A DNA stretch of 37,236 nt, from NCBI GenBank assembly GCA_030040425.1, contig JASHTS010000199.1:1-37236 (forward strand). Reading direction: 5' to 3'. This document shows, piece after piece, positions 24,597 through 33,178 of this stretch. How positions within the stretch are numbered: position 1 is the first letter of the stretch; each line of letters begins with the position of its first letter. The notes beneath the pieces were generated by a model. It saw only the letters and a program-made list of their open reading frames with translations, was not told the origin of the DNA and did not search any database. The translations under genes were made by a program, and so were the position numbers. Source of the DNA: Acidobacteriaceae bacterium. GTDB taxonomy: Bacteria; Acidobacteriota; Terriglobia; Terriglobales; Acidobacteriaceae.

Positions 24597-24998
24597 TCAC
24601 CAGGAAGAGTAAGGCTGACCGTCGGAGCCGGTCTCTTCGGAGCCGGAGTGGACGTCGGAGATGCCCGGCTCGGTCTCGTCGATCGAATACATGTCGCTGC
24701 TGGTATCGGTGACCCAGGTGTCGTTGGCGTGGGTCATGGGGTCTTCGGGGATGGCGCGCAGGTAACCGGCCTGGACGAGGTCGTCGAGCGACTGCGGGGC
24801 CTTCTGCTTGTCCATAGTGTAGGAATCGATGGCGTCGCGCATGACGTGCAGGTCTTCCTTGAGCACAGCCTCGCGCGCGCGCTGGATGGCGCCCTCGAAG
24901 CGAGGGATGGCCACCACCGCCAGGATGCCGATGATCATCATGACGATCATCAGCTCGATGAGCGTGAAGCCGGATTCGGATTGGCGCGTGCGGCTCAG
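24597..24998 (-). CDS. gspG: type II secretion pseudopilin GspG-like
   Basis: From a CTG at 24998 the product has 133 residues and opens MSRTRQSESGFTLIELM: a short basic leader, prepilin-peptidase site Gly10-Phe11, and Glu15 at position +5. A hydrophobic helix (IVMMIIGILAVVAIPRF) and the GspG-style helix EDLHVMRDAIDSYTMDKQKAP, LDDLVQAGYLR and PEDPMT follow. It would form the periplasmic pseudopilus of a type II secretion-like machine. An in-frame TGA lies just upstream, and the first ATG (24950) falls inside the transmembrane helix, which would remove the leader and Glu. CTG, eight bases after AAGGA, is therefore the only sensible start. Confidence 0.9.
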   Translation of the reverse strand: MSRTRQSESGFTLIELMIVMMIIGILAVVAIPRFEGAIQRAREAVLKEDLHVMRDAIDSYTMDKQKAPQSLDDLVQAGYLRAIPEDPMTHANDTWVTDTSSDMYSIDETEPGISDVHSGSEETGSDGQPYSSW

Positions 24999-25139
24999 GT
25001 TGCGATTCCTTCAGGGGCCGAAGCCCCAGTCTTACGATCCCTTCCGTTTCGGCATGGCTGCAGCCATTCCCTGATTCAACGCTCTTTCCCTTTTGCGGCG
25101 CGAACGAGTTCCCGCCACCTGCAACTTATCCATGACCGG

Positions 25140-25607
25140 TCACCAGGTGTTGTACTTGGTGCCGTCGAGAGCGGTGCCGTCGGATTTCGAATAGACATCG
25201 AAAACGCTCTGGCCACCGTAGGAATCCGAATCCGGGTCGTCCTGCATGGAGCGCAGGCCCCACTCGGCTTTGCCGGTCATGGGGTCGACGGGGATGCGGC
25301 GCAAAAACTTGAGCTTCTTGCCCTGAACATCGACGCCGTCGACAAGCGTCTCGAGGTCGGGCGGATAGTTCTGGCTGTCAACCTTGGTTTGAAAAGCGCC
25401 CTTGTCGGCTGCGTCCTTGTACTTGTCGATGGCGTCGCGCATCATCCACAGGTCATAGCGAAGCTGGCGCTCGGACTGGCGCTTGTATTGGAACCGGGCG
25501 ATGGGAAACGCGGCCCCGGCGAGCACGGAGAGAATCGTTATGGTGACAATGAGCTCGATCAGCGTGAGCCCGCGCTCGCGGCGAGGGACGGCTCGGGTTG
25601 GCGCCAT
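25140..25607 (-). CDS. type II secretion pseudopilin, second GspG-like protein
   Basis: This 155-residue protein has leader MAPTRAVPRRERG, a cleavage site after Gly13 and Glu18 at +5 (GLTLIELIV), followed by the N-terminal hydrophobic helix. The globular part has GspG features: QLRYDLWMMRDAIDKYKDAADKG, PPDLETLVDGV and RRIPVDPMTGKAEWGLR. It is a paralogue of the pseudopilin gene 141 bp downstream, with an unusually acidic, Ser-rich C-terminus. Both lie downstream of the secretin on the same strand. Two GspG-like genes in a row may mean a major and a minor pseudopilin. The ATG at 25607 has only a weak GGA upstream. Confidence 0.9.
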   Translation of the reverse strand: MAPTRAVPRRERGLTLIELIVTITILSVLAGAAFPIARFQYKRQSERQLRYDLWMMRDAIDKYKDAADKGAFQTKVDSQNYPPDLETLVDGVDVQGKKLKFLRRIPVDPMTGKAEWGLRSMQDDPDSDSYGGQSVFDVYSKSDGTALDGTKYNTW

Positions 25608-25811
25608 GCATTCCAGTTTGCCTGCTCCTCAGCGGCTGAAGTTCCCTTTCTCATTATGCGCTCGGGCGACACGCCTGAAGCCGCGCCCTTTCAAAACCTT
25701 CCGGGACGAACAGCCATCATCCTGAAGAAGGCGGCCGGAGGGTGACTGAAGTCATGCCCTGGCACTTCGCGCCTTTGCCCTAACGACCACCGCCGCCTCC
25801 GCCTTCTTCGT

Positions 25812-28490
25812 TCAGCGCACGGTGACGCTGGCCGGCGTGGACTGCGCCGCGATGGTCTGCTGCGCGCTGGTCATTACCGAGGCGCGAGTCATGGTCAGGG
25901 CGCTGGCTCCCGCAGCCTTCGCCTGAAATGTTAGGACGCACACAACCCCTCCGCCGCTCACGCCGGCGGCGCCAGGTGGGCGCGAGGCGACGATGATCAC
26001 GTTGCCCTGGCCGTCGTCGCGGTGAATGAGGGCCGCGGCCTGGCCGTCGCCGCTCAGGAAGTTCCCGGACTCCACATTGATGAGCCCGAGCTTGCCCGGA
26101 TCGAAGTGAATCTGGATGGGCACCGAGGCCACATTGGAGGCTCCGTTGAGGACCACGGGCACCTGGAACGTGGTTCCGGGAGCCAGAGGCGCGGCCGGGG
26201 GAGTGAAGCTGAAGAACGGTGATCCGACCGGCTGCGCGCTGGCCTGGGGTCCGTTGCCGGGCTGCGCGCTGGCCGGCGCAACCGTCTGCTGGCTGGGCGG
26301 AATGTTGGCCGGCGGGGCCGGATTTGCACCGGGCGGCGCGTTGCGCGGGGCGCCCACTTCCGCGCCACTCTCGAGGTTGTTGATGGCAGCCTGGCGGTCT
26401 CTCGCTGCCGCAGCCTGTTGCGCCGGTGTCGGCGGCGCAGCAGCCGGCGGCGTGTAAGGCGGCGGGCTGAAGTTGGGCTGCTGCGTCTGGCGCATCTGGG
26501 CCATCGCCTGCGGGGCGGCAACTTCAGCGCTTTGCGCGGGAAGCGTGCCGAAGCCCTGCTGATTCGCGCCGGCAGCCGGCGCACCGGGAATCGGCTGTTC
26601 CATCGCGGTGGGACGCATGCCGGGCGCGACGGTGCCATCCATGGTGCGGCGCAGATCGATGGACTGGCCGGAGCCGGTGTCGATGGCGCGCAGGTTCTCC
26701 TGATCGAGGTACTGCGAGCGCACAATGTGCGGCACCACGACGAAGACAATCTCGTCGTTCTGGATGGTGTGATCCTTGGACCCGAAGATGTACTTGAGAA
26801 TGGGGATGGAGCTCAAGCCGGGGATGCCCGTCCAACTTTGCTGATCCTGGTTGTCCTGGATGCCGCCGATGATGCTGGCCTCGCCCTCGCGCAGGCGGAT
26901 GACCTGATCGACCACGCGCTGCGAGAGGATGGGCTCAGTGACGCCGCTGATGGTGACGGAGCCCGACTGCGCGCTGACGGTGATCTTGATCTTGAGGGTG
27001 ACGTCGTGGTCGTAGTGAACGCTGGGCGTTACTTCGATTTCCACGCCGACATCTTGATATTGGAATTGGGTATTGACGAGCGAGCTGACGAGGGCCGTGG
27101 CCGCACCGGTCTGGTAGGAACCGGTGGCGATAGGAATCTTGGAGCCGATCTTCATGTCGGCCTTCTGCCCGTCGGTGGCGCGAATGCGCGGATCCTGAAG
27201 GATCTGCGTGTTAGCGTCTGTGAGCAGAAGATTGAGCGTGGCCGCTCCCACGGTGACCGCGAAGTCAGAGGCTTTGAGGTGCGAAAGGTTGTAGAGCGTA
27301 GGCGAGCTGGAACTGGTGGAGCAGGTGGTCTCGCCTGAGGGGCAAGAGGTGCTTGAGGTGCTGCTTGAGTTGGGCGCCTGCAAAGCCACACCCACGCTCG
27401 AAGGCCAGGAGATGCCAATCGTCCGCTCCCAGTTCTTGCTCACCTCGAGCACGGCGGTATCCACGACCACCTCCGCGCGCGGCTTGTCCAGATCGCTGAT
27501 GATCTTCTGCGCCAGCAGCAGCTCGTCCGGGGTTCCGCGCATGACAATGGCGTTCTGGCTCTGCACGCCGTAGACCTTGGTGTTGGGCAGCACGTTGCGC
27601 AGGGCGGTCTGCACGTCATTCAGGTCGTTCTGCTGCCAGGCGTTGGCTAGGTAGAAGGTCTGCACGGCTTGCTCGTCGAGCTCGGTGCGCTTCACGCGCG
27701 TGTTCTGAGCCACAAAGATGGAATTTGCCGTAATGGGGCGCCAGAAGGTGTTCGACATGGTGCCCACGATGCGCAGCGCATCGAGCAGAGTGACGTTGTT
27801 CAGATCGACCTCGATGCGCTTGGAGTTGTAGTCGGGATCGAAGAGAACGTTGATGCCGGCGGCCTTGCCGATGGCCTGATAGACAACCTTGGTGTCCTGG
27901 GTCATGTGCAGAGTAAGCGGCTCTTCCGACATGGGCTTCAGCTGCACCGGGCCCTCGATGGTTTCGAGCTCTTGCTCCTCGCCGGCCAGCTCCGGCACGG
28001 CCATCTCCGGCGGCGCAACCGCCTGGCCCTGTTTCTGGCGGACCAGATTGATCTCCTGCTGGGCTTCCTCGTTGGAGGGGTCGATCTCCGAGGCGTGGAT
28101 GAACTCCGCCAACGCGCCCTCAAGATTGCCGGACTGGAAAAGCTTGCGGCCGGCGCTGATGTGCGCGGCAGAGGCGGAGAGACGCACGCGGTAGAGTGCG
28201 GTCTGGTAGCGCAGATCCTTGGGGTTTTTCTGGAAGGCCTTCTGATAGTCGTCGAAGGCCGTGTCGTAGTCCTGGCGCGCCTCGGCCGCCTCGCCATGCT
28301 TGAAATAGGAGTTGGCGGAAGGCCCGGAGGCGTGAAGACGCGGAGCCGAGGGAGCGAAAAACGCCAGCGCGAGCAAGAGCGCGAAGCCAGCGCGGCGACC
28401 GGCGCGGGGCAGGGCTCGCGGCCAGGCAGACCCGAAAACGGACCCTAAATCGGACTTGGCGCAAGTGGAGAACTGATTGCGGTGCGTCAT
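25812..28490 (-). CDS. GspD/PilQ-type secretin with TPR start and C-terminal cohesin-like domain
   Basis: This 892-residue outer-membrane channel subunit is built of six parts. They are a signal peptide (about 30-55), TPR-like helices (58-150), an STN-type domain (about 190-260, with VVYQAIGKAAGINVLFDPDY), a NolW-type secretin N domain (about 275-340), the secretin core (about 410-592, ending in GIPGLSSIPILKYIFG and EIVFVVVPHIV), and a Pro/Gln/Ala-rich linker (about 605-750). The final domain (about 755-892) has cohesin-like features: GTTFQVPVVLNGASNVASV, IQIHFDPGKLGLINVESG and LTFQAKAAGASALTM. Secretin subunits form the ring through which type II secretion or type IV pili pass. The two pseudopilin genes follow on the same strand. 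A GGGAG lies just before the ATG. Confidence 0.92.
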   Translation of the reverse strand: MTHRNQFSTCAKSDLGSVFGSAWPRALPRAGRRAGFALLLALAFFAPSAPRLHASGPSANSYFKHGEAAEARQDYDTAFDDYQKAFQKNPKDLRYQTALYRVRLSASAAHISAGRKLFQSGNLEGALAEFIHASEIDPSNEEAQQEINLVRQKQGQAVAPPEMAVPELAGEEQELETIEGPVQLKPMSEEPLTLHMTQDTKVVYQAIGKAAGINVLFDPDYNSKRIEVDLNNVTLLDALRIVGTMSNTFWRPITANSIFVAQNTRVKRTELDEQAVQTFYLANAWQQNDLNDVQTALRNVLPNTKVYGVQSQNAIVMRGTPDELLLAQKIISDLDKPRAEVVVDTAVLEVSKNWERTIGISWPSSVGVALQAPNSSSTSSTSCPSGETTCSTSSSSPTLYNLSHLKASDFAVTVGAATLNLLLTDANTQILQDPRIRATDGQKADMKIGSKIPIATGSYQTGAATALVSSLVNTQFQYQDVGVEIEVTPSVHYDHDVTLKIKITVSAQSGSVTISGVTEPILSQRVVDQVIRLREGEASIIGGIQDNQDQQSWTGIPGLSSIPILKYIFGSKDHTIQNDEIVFVVVPHIVRSQYLDQENLRAIDTGSGQSIDLRRTMDGTVAPGMRPTAMEQPIPGAPAAGANQQGFGTLPAQSAEVAAPQAMAQMRQTQQPNFSPPPYTPPAAAPPTPAQQAAAARDRQAAINNLESGAEVGAPRNAPPGANPAPPANIPPSQQTVAPASAQPGNGPQASAQPVGSPFFSFTPPAAPLAPGTTFQVPVVLNGASNVASVPIQIHFDPGKLGLINVESGNFLSGDGQAAALIHRDDGQGNVIIVASRPPGAAGVSGGGVVCVLTFQAKAAGASALTMTRASVMTSAQQTIAAQSTPASVTVR

Positions 28491-28695
28491 TCTACTCCCA
28501 GGCGTTTCAAGCCCGCCATCTCTTCAGGGGCGAGATCATACGGGCTGGCAGGGCCGCCCGGCGCGCGATTCTTGCTGCTGACCGAAGCCAGCTGGAGATG
28601 CCTCATTGTAGTGAGCGAAGCCTCGGTTGAACAAATCCGGAGTTCGATCGGCGATTCTGGCCGATGCTAGGATGGGAATTCGAGGACGCCTTCCG

Positions 28696-29247
28696 ATGGC
28701 CCGCCAGAGCAGCCATGTCGTGGTTCCAAGAGACACACCCGGCGCGGGCAAGCCGGCGCGGCCGCGCGATCCGGTGGCCAGCGGCGAGCGCGATGCGGCG
28801 CAGAACCGGGCGGCCGGTCATCACTATTTTCTGCTGGAAAAAGTGGAGGCGGGTGTGGCGCTGCGCGGCACGGAGGTGAAGTCGATCCGCGAAGGTAAAG
28901 CCAACCTGAAGGACGCCTACGGCCTGATCAAGGACGGTGAGGCCTTCCTCCTGAATTTGCATATAGGTCCGTATTCGCATGGAAATATCGCCAACCACGA
29001 TGAGACCCGGACGCGCAAACTGCTGCTGCACCGGGAAGAAGTGCGCAAACTACAGGGGAAGACGCAGATCAAAGGGCATACGCTCATCCCCACCCGGCTT
29101 TATTTCCGCAACGGGCGGGTGAAATGCGAGCTGGCCCTGGCCAAGGGCAAGCAGGATTGGGACAAGCGGGAGACGGAGCGGCGTCGCGAGGCCGACCGCG
29201 AGGCGCGGGCGGCGATCAAGGCGAGCAAGCAGAAGGGTGGGCGGTAA
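28696..29247 (+). CDS. smpB: SsrA-binding protein SmpB
   Basis: The 183-residue protein is SmpB, which with tmRNA rescues stalled ribosomes in the cytoplasm. Motifs are NRAAGHHYFLLEKVEAGVAL, GTEVKSIREGKANLKDAY, HIGPYSHGN, RKLLLHREEV and the basic C-terminal tail GKQDWDKRETERRREADREA, all diagnostic. The ATG at 28696 is chosen because GAGGA lies nine bases upstream. Even so, there is an N-terminal extension of about 25 residues before the conserved core; longer in-frame starts at 28672 and 28627 are possible. pepA begins 35 bp after the stop codon. Confidence 0.96.
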   Translation: MARQSSHVVVPRDTPGAGKPARPRDPVASGERDAAQNRAAGHHYFLLEKVEAGVALRGTEVKSIREGKANLKDAYGLIKDGEAFLLNLHIGPYSHGNIANHDETRTRKLLLHREEVRKLQGKTQIKGHTLIPTRLYFRNGRVKCELALAKGKQDWDKRETERRREADREARAAIKASKQKGGR

Positions 29248-29282
29248 GATGAGCCAAGGAAAGGAGATATAAACTGACTAAG

Positions 29283-30803
29283 ATGCAGACGGAATTGAGT
29301 TTCGCGGGACTTGCAGGGATCGAGACCGAGCTTCTAGCGGTGACGGCAGTGGATACGCAGTCCGCAAAAGGGCCGGAACCAAAGCCTGCCCCGGCGCTGC
29401 TGACCAGCGATGAAGCGGTGAGGGCTGCGGCGGCGACCGTGATCCAGAGCGGGGAGTTCAAAGCGGGCGCCAATGAGACGCTGCTGCTGCACGCGCCGGG
29501 AGGATTGAAGGCGAAGCGGTTGCTCGTGGTGGGGCTCGGAAAACAGGACAAAGTGACCGTGCACAGCGTGCGCAATGCCGCCGGAACGGCAGTGCGGTTT
29601 GCCAAGCCGCGAGGAATTCGCGAGCTTGTCTTCGCGCTGCCTCAGCTCGATTCCGAAACGCCGGCCCCGGCTTTGGCGAAGGCGGCCGTCGAGGGCGCAG
29701 TCGTGGGGGACTTCGATGCTGATACTTATCGCAGCGAGCGCAAAGACCAGAGGGTGCAGCAATTCAGATTGGTGGCTCCGGCGGGGTTAGACGGTAAGGC
29801 CCTCCAGGCTGCGTTTGCCGAGGGCGAGATCGTGGGTGAGAGCCAGAATTTTGCGCGCACGCTGGTGAATGAGCCGGGAAACAAGCTGACGCCGACAATT
29901 CTGGGAGAACGCGCCAAGGAGATGGCCCAGGAGGTGGGGCTCGCGTGCGAAGTGCACTCGACCGGCAAGCTGCACGAGCTGAAGATGGGGGCGTTCTGGA
30001 GCGTGAGCCAGGGATCGGAAGAGCCACCGGCGCTGATCGTGCTGCGCTATGAGCCGGAGGGCGTAAAGGCCGGCTCGAACAGTGGGCCGGTGCTCGGGCT
30101 GGTAGGCAAGGGAATCACCTTCGATACGGGCGGCATCTCCATCAAGCCGGCCGACAACATGGAGAAGATGAAATACGACATGGCCGGCGGCGCGGCGATG
30201 CTGGGCGCCATGCGCGCCATTGCGCTGCTGAAGCCGAAGGTGCGGGTGCTGGCCATCGTATGCGCGGCCGAAAACATGCCCGACGGCAAAGCGCAGAAAC
30301 CCGGCGACGTGCAGACGGCCATGACCGGCAAGACCATCGAGATCATCAATACCGACGCCGAGGGCCGTCTGGTGCTGGCCGATGGGTTGAGCTACGCGCG
30401 GCAACTGGGTGCGACCCACCTCATCGATGCGGCCACGCTGACGGGTGCGATCGGCGTGGCGCTGGGGCAGGTGAATGCGGGCGCGTTCGCAAACGACGAC
30501 GCGACCTTTGCGAAGTTCGAGGCGGCGCTCAAAGCGAGCGGGGAAAAGTTCTGGCGCATGCCGCTGGGCGAGGAATACGCAGATCAGATCAAGTCCGATA
30601 TCGGCGACATCAAGAATACAGGCGGCCGCTACGGCGGCGCGTCGACGGCGGCCGAGTTTCTGCACGCGTTTGCCGAGGATGTGCCGTGGATTCATCTCGA
30701 CATCGCGGGCATGGCGTGGATCGATGAGACACGGCCGTATATTGCCAAAGGGCCGAGCGGCATAGGCGTGCGGTCGATTCTGGAGTGGGTAAGGAGCTAC
30801 TGA
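29283..30803 (+). CDS. pepA: leucyl aminopeptidase (M17, PepA)
   Basis: The 506-residue protein has the M17 C-terminal catalytic domain. Metal and substrate residues are Lys276 and Asp281 (GKGITFDTGG), an Asp in MKYDMAGG, and the family signature NTDAEGRL at 356-363 with Asp358, Glu360 and catalytic Arg362. The first 170 residues are the less conserved N-terminal domain. It removes N-terminal residues from peptides in the cytoplasm as a two-metal hexamer. The ATG at 29283 lies 16 bases after an AAGGAG, longer spacing than usual, but there is no better in-frame start. It probably forms an operon with smpB. Confidence 0.96.
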   Translation: MQTELSFAGLAGIETELLAVTAVDTQSAKGPEPKPAPALLTSDEAVRAAAATVIQSGEFKAGANETLLLHAPGGLKAKRLLVVGLGKQDKVTVHSVRNAAGTAVRFAKPRGIRELVFALPQLDSETPAPALAKAAVEGAVVGDFDADTYRSERKDQRVQQFRLVAPAGLDGKALQAAFAEGEIVGESQNFARTLVNEPGNKLTPTILGERAKEMAQEVGLACEVHSTGKLHELKMGAFWSVSQGSEEPPALIVLRYEPEGVKAGSNSGPVLGLVGKGITFDTGGISIKPADNMEKMKYDMAGGAAMLGAMRAIALLKPKVRVLAIVCAAENMPDGKAQKPGDVQTAMTGKTIEIINTDAEGRLVLADGLSYARQLGATHLIDAATLTGAIGVALGQVNAGAFANDDATFAKFEAALKASGEKFWRMPLGEEYADQIKSDIGDIKNTGGRYGGASTAAEFLHAFAEDVPWIHLDIAGMAWIDETRPYIAKGPSGIGVRSILEWVRSY

Positions 30804-30907
30804 CGCTGCGCTGTGCGACGGACGATCAGGGATGGAAGATACCGATCCGAAGCGCATAAAGACTCGGAACCTGTCAAAAGCCGGGACGACGAAAGAGTGC
30901 CAATGCC

Positions 30908-32053
30908 ATGAAATCAATTTTCTCTGCGAGTGATCGGTATCCTCTCCTGGCTGTGCTTCTTTGCTTCATACTGTCGCTGTTGTGCCCGTCCCTGAGGGCC
31001 CAGCAGGCTCGGTGGACCGAGGAGCAGGCCAATGCATGGTATGCACAGCAACCCTGGCTGGTCGGCGCCAATTTCCTGCCTTCCGACGCCATCAATCAGC
31101 TCGAAATGTGGCAGCCTGGCACCTTCGATCCCGCGACCATCGACCGCGAACTCGGGTTTGCCGAGGGCATCGGCATGAATACCATGCGCGTCTTCCTGCA
31201 CAATCTCCTATGGGAGCAGGACCCTGAAGGCTTCAAGCGCCGTATCGATACGTTTCTCACCATCGCCGCGAAGCACCATATTCGCCCCATCTTTGTTCTC
31301 CTCGACTCCTGCTGGGATCCTTATCCGAAACTCGGCCCGCAGCATCCGCCAATTCCCGGCGTGCACAACTCGGGCTGGGTACAATCGCCGGGCGCCGAAG
31401 TGCTCGCCGACCCCACGCAATACCCGCGCATTGAGCATTACGTGGAGGGCGTGGTCGGCGCCTTTGCCCGCGATCCGCGCATCCTGGCCTGGGATCTTTG
31501 GAATGAGCCCGACAACGACAACCAGGGCTCCTACGCCAAGGTCGACGTGAAGAACAAGGCAGAGATCGTGCAGCGGCTCTTGCCGCGGGTCTTCGCCTGG
31601 GCGCGCAGTGTGCATCCCACCCAGCCGCTCACAAGCGGACTGTGGGATGGCGATTGGTCCTCCGTCGACGCGATGCTCCCCGTGGCTCGCATCCAATATG
31701 AAGAGTCGGACATCATTACTTTCCACGACTACGGCTGGCCGGAACATTTCGAGCAGAGCATCAAAGAGCTCCGCCAATCGCACCGCCCCGTCCTGTGCAC
31801 GGAATATATGGCCCGCAGTATCGGCAGCACGTTTGATACGATTCTTCCCATCGCTCATGAGTATCGTGTCGCTGCCATCAACTGGGGCCTCGTCGCCGGC
31901 AAGAGTCAGACTTATCTGCCATGGGACTCCTGGAGCCGCCCGTATGTTCTCGAGCAGCCCCCAGTCTGGTTCCACGATGTCTTCCATCCCGACGGCACCC
32001 CCTACCGCGAACGGGAAGCCGAAATCTTTCGTAAACTCACCGGCACGCGATAA
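30908..32053 (+). CDS. secreted GH5-like (clan GH-A) glycoside hydrolase
   Basis: This 381-residue protein has a signal peptide ending near SLRAQQ and a TIM-barrel hydrolase fold. The acid/base is Glu200 in AWDLWNEPDN and the nucleophile is Glu299 in VLCTEYMA, the arrangement of clan GH-A retaining enzymes such as GH5. N-terminal motifs NFLPSDAINQLEMWQ and GMNTMRVFLHNLLW fit. Substrate is not certain: beta-mannan, cellulose or xylan are all possible. No carbohydrate-binding module is attached. The ribosome binding site before the ATG is weak (GAAAGAG). The gene follows pepA by about 100 bp and converges on the minus-strand gene at 32138. Confidence 0.85.
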   Translation: MKSIFSASDRYPLLAVLLCFILSLLCPSLRAQQARWTEEQANAWYAQQPWLVGANFLPSDAINQLEMWQPGTFDPATIDRELGFAEGIGMNTMRVFLHNLLWEQDPEGFKRRIDTFLTIAAKHHIRPIFVLLDSCWDPYPKLGPQHPPIPGVHNSGWVQSPGAEVLADPTQYPRIEHYVEGVVGAFARDPRILAWDLWNEPDNDNQGSYAKVDVKNKAEIVQRLLPRVFAWARSVHPTQPLTSGLWDGDWSSVDAMLPVARIQYEESDIITFHDYGWPEHFEQSIKELRQSHRPVLCTEYMARSIGSTFDTILPIAHEYRVAAINWGLVAGKSQTYLPWDSWSRPYVLEQPPVWFHDVFHPDGTPYREREAEIFRKLTGTR

Positions 32054-32137
32054 CGCAGCTGCGCGACCATCGACAATCCAGTCGCGCCCAGATGTGGTGC
32101 TTCGGGCAATCCATTGCAGCGGAAGCGAACGATTATC

Positions 32138-33178
32138 TCACCATCGCGAGACGTTCAGGTTGGCGAGATAGACCGTGGCGTGGCTCGAGCCGAGGCCGTC
32201 CACCTGGAACTGGGTGTTGATCGTGGGTCCCCAACCCAGGTCGTACTTTCCAAGGACGGTTTCGTTGATCGTGTATTCGGTTCCATCCAGCCACACTGCG
32301 TGGTATGTGATATAGCCGGAGTCATCGTGGGAGTAGTAGGCCTCAAGGTGATGCCACTTATCCTGCGTCCAGTCGCGAGGATTGCAGGATGTGCCGCTCT
32401 TCGTGATATGGCTCGGCCGAGGATTCGCGGCGCTGCCGATGTTGGCCGTGTAGGCAAAATGCCCGGAGTAACCATCGCAAATGATGCCAAACATCACGGT
32501 ATCGCCGTCGGACATGGTCTGGTTGATATCGAACTCAAGATTGGCAATGTGAATTGAGGAGCTGGTCAGATAGAACCAGCCATCGTAAAAGAAGTTCTGC
32601 GCCGAGGTGTTGTCGGAAAAGCTCAGCGAGTAACGCTCGTCCCCGCTGTTCGAAAACTCGGTCACGAATTCCCGCGAGCTTCCGCTGATGGAGGGCGAGC
32701 TGACTACCGTCATCGATCCGCTCGAGGAGCCGGGCCCTCCATCGTCGTGTGTGGCGCTCCAGCCGGACATCGCGTCAAGATTGCTGACCGACGCGGCGCT
32801 CGAGGGGACAATCGCGCTATCAGACCCGCTATCGGAGTCACTGGAATCACCGGAGACGATATCGATGGCAACGTCGGCAACGCATGCGCTCCCCTTTCCC
32901 CAGGCCTTTACATGGAGAGTGTGGTGACCGGAAGGACCGCTGATCGACTCATCGATGGATTGGCTCTTGATGAGCGTTGTATCCGCGCTGCTGTCAAATG
33001 AGTAGCCCATGGCGGTTACGTTTTGCGATCCACAGCTGGTCGCAGAGGCGGAGAGCTTGAACGGGGACGAAACCTGATCCTGATTTGCAGGGCTGGTGAC
33101 GGTAACCCCCGCCCAGGCGGGAACGGCGACGGCGGCTGAAAGCGACAACACGACTGACAAAACCCGAAGAGTCTTCAT
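32138..33178 (-). CDS. secreted Ig-like and lectin-like protein of unknown function
   Basis: The 346-residue protein has a signal peptide (first 23 residues, ending AWA). An Ig-like domain (about 24-108) opens GVTVTSPANQDQVSSPFKLSA, with two Cys at 49 and about 99. A Ser/Asp-rich linker (SGDSSDSDSGSDS) leads to a C-terminal domain of about 215 residues with many aromatic strands (YDGWFYLTSS, DKWHHLEAYYSHDDSGYITYHAVWLDG), reminiscent of concanavalin-type beta sandwiches. No catalytic residues stand out, so a binding or matrix role is likelier than an enzyme. The start has AAAGGA five bases upstream. A 585-bp gap lies beyond it, shared with the alcohol dehydrogenase. Confidence 0.78.
   Translation of the reverse strand: MKTLRVLSVVLSLSAAVAVPAWAGVTVTSPANQDQVSSPFKLSASATSCGSQNVTAMGYSFDSSADTTLIKSQSIDESISGPSGHHTLHVKAWGKGSACVADVAIDIVSGDSSDSDSGSDSAIVPSSAASVSNLDAMSGWSATHDDGGPGSSSGSMTVVSSPSISGSSREFVTEFSNSGDERYSLSFSDNTSAQNFFYDGWFYLTSSSIHIANLEFDINQTMSDGDTVMFGIICDGYSGHFAYTANIGSAANPRPSHITKSGTSCNPRDWTQDKWHHLEAYYSHDDSGYITYHAVWLDGTEYTINETVLGKYDLGWGPTINTQFQVDGLGSSHATVYLANLNVSRW

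Noticed and set aside
29249-29272. A seven-codon open frame (MSQGKEI) just before pepA, overlapping its AAGGAG.
   Set aside because: Too short to separate from chance, and it has no convincing ribosome binding site of its own.
29787-30917. A 376-codon minus-strand frame over pepA.
   Set aside because: Antisense shadow of a well-supported M17 peptidase; no recognisable product.
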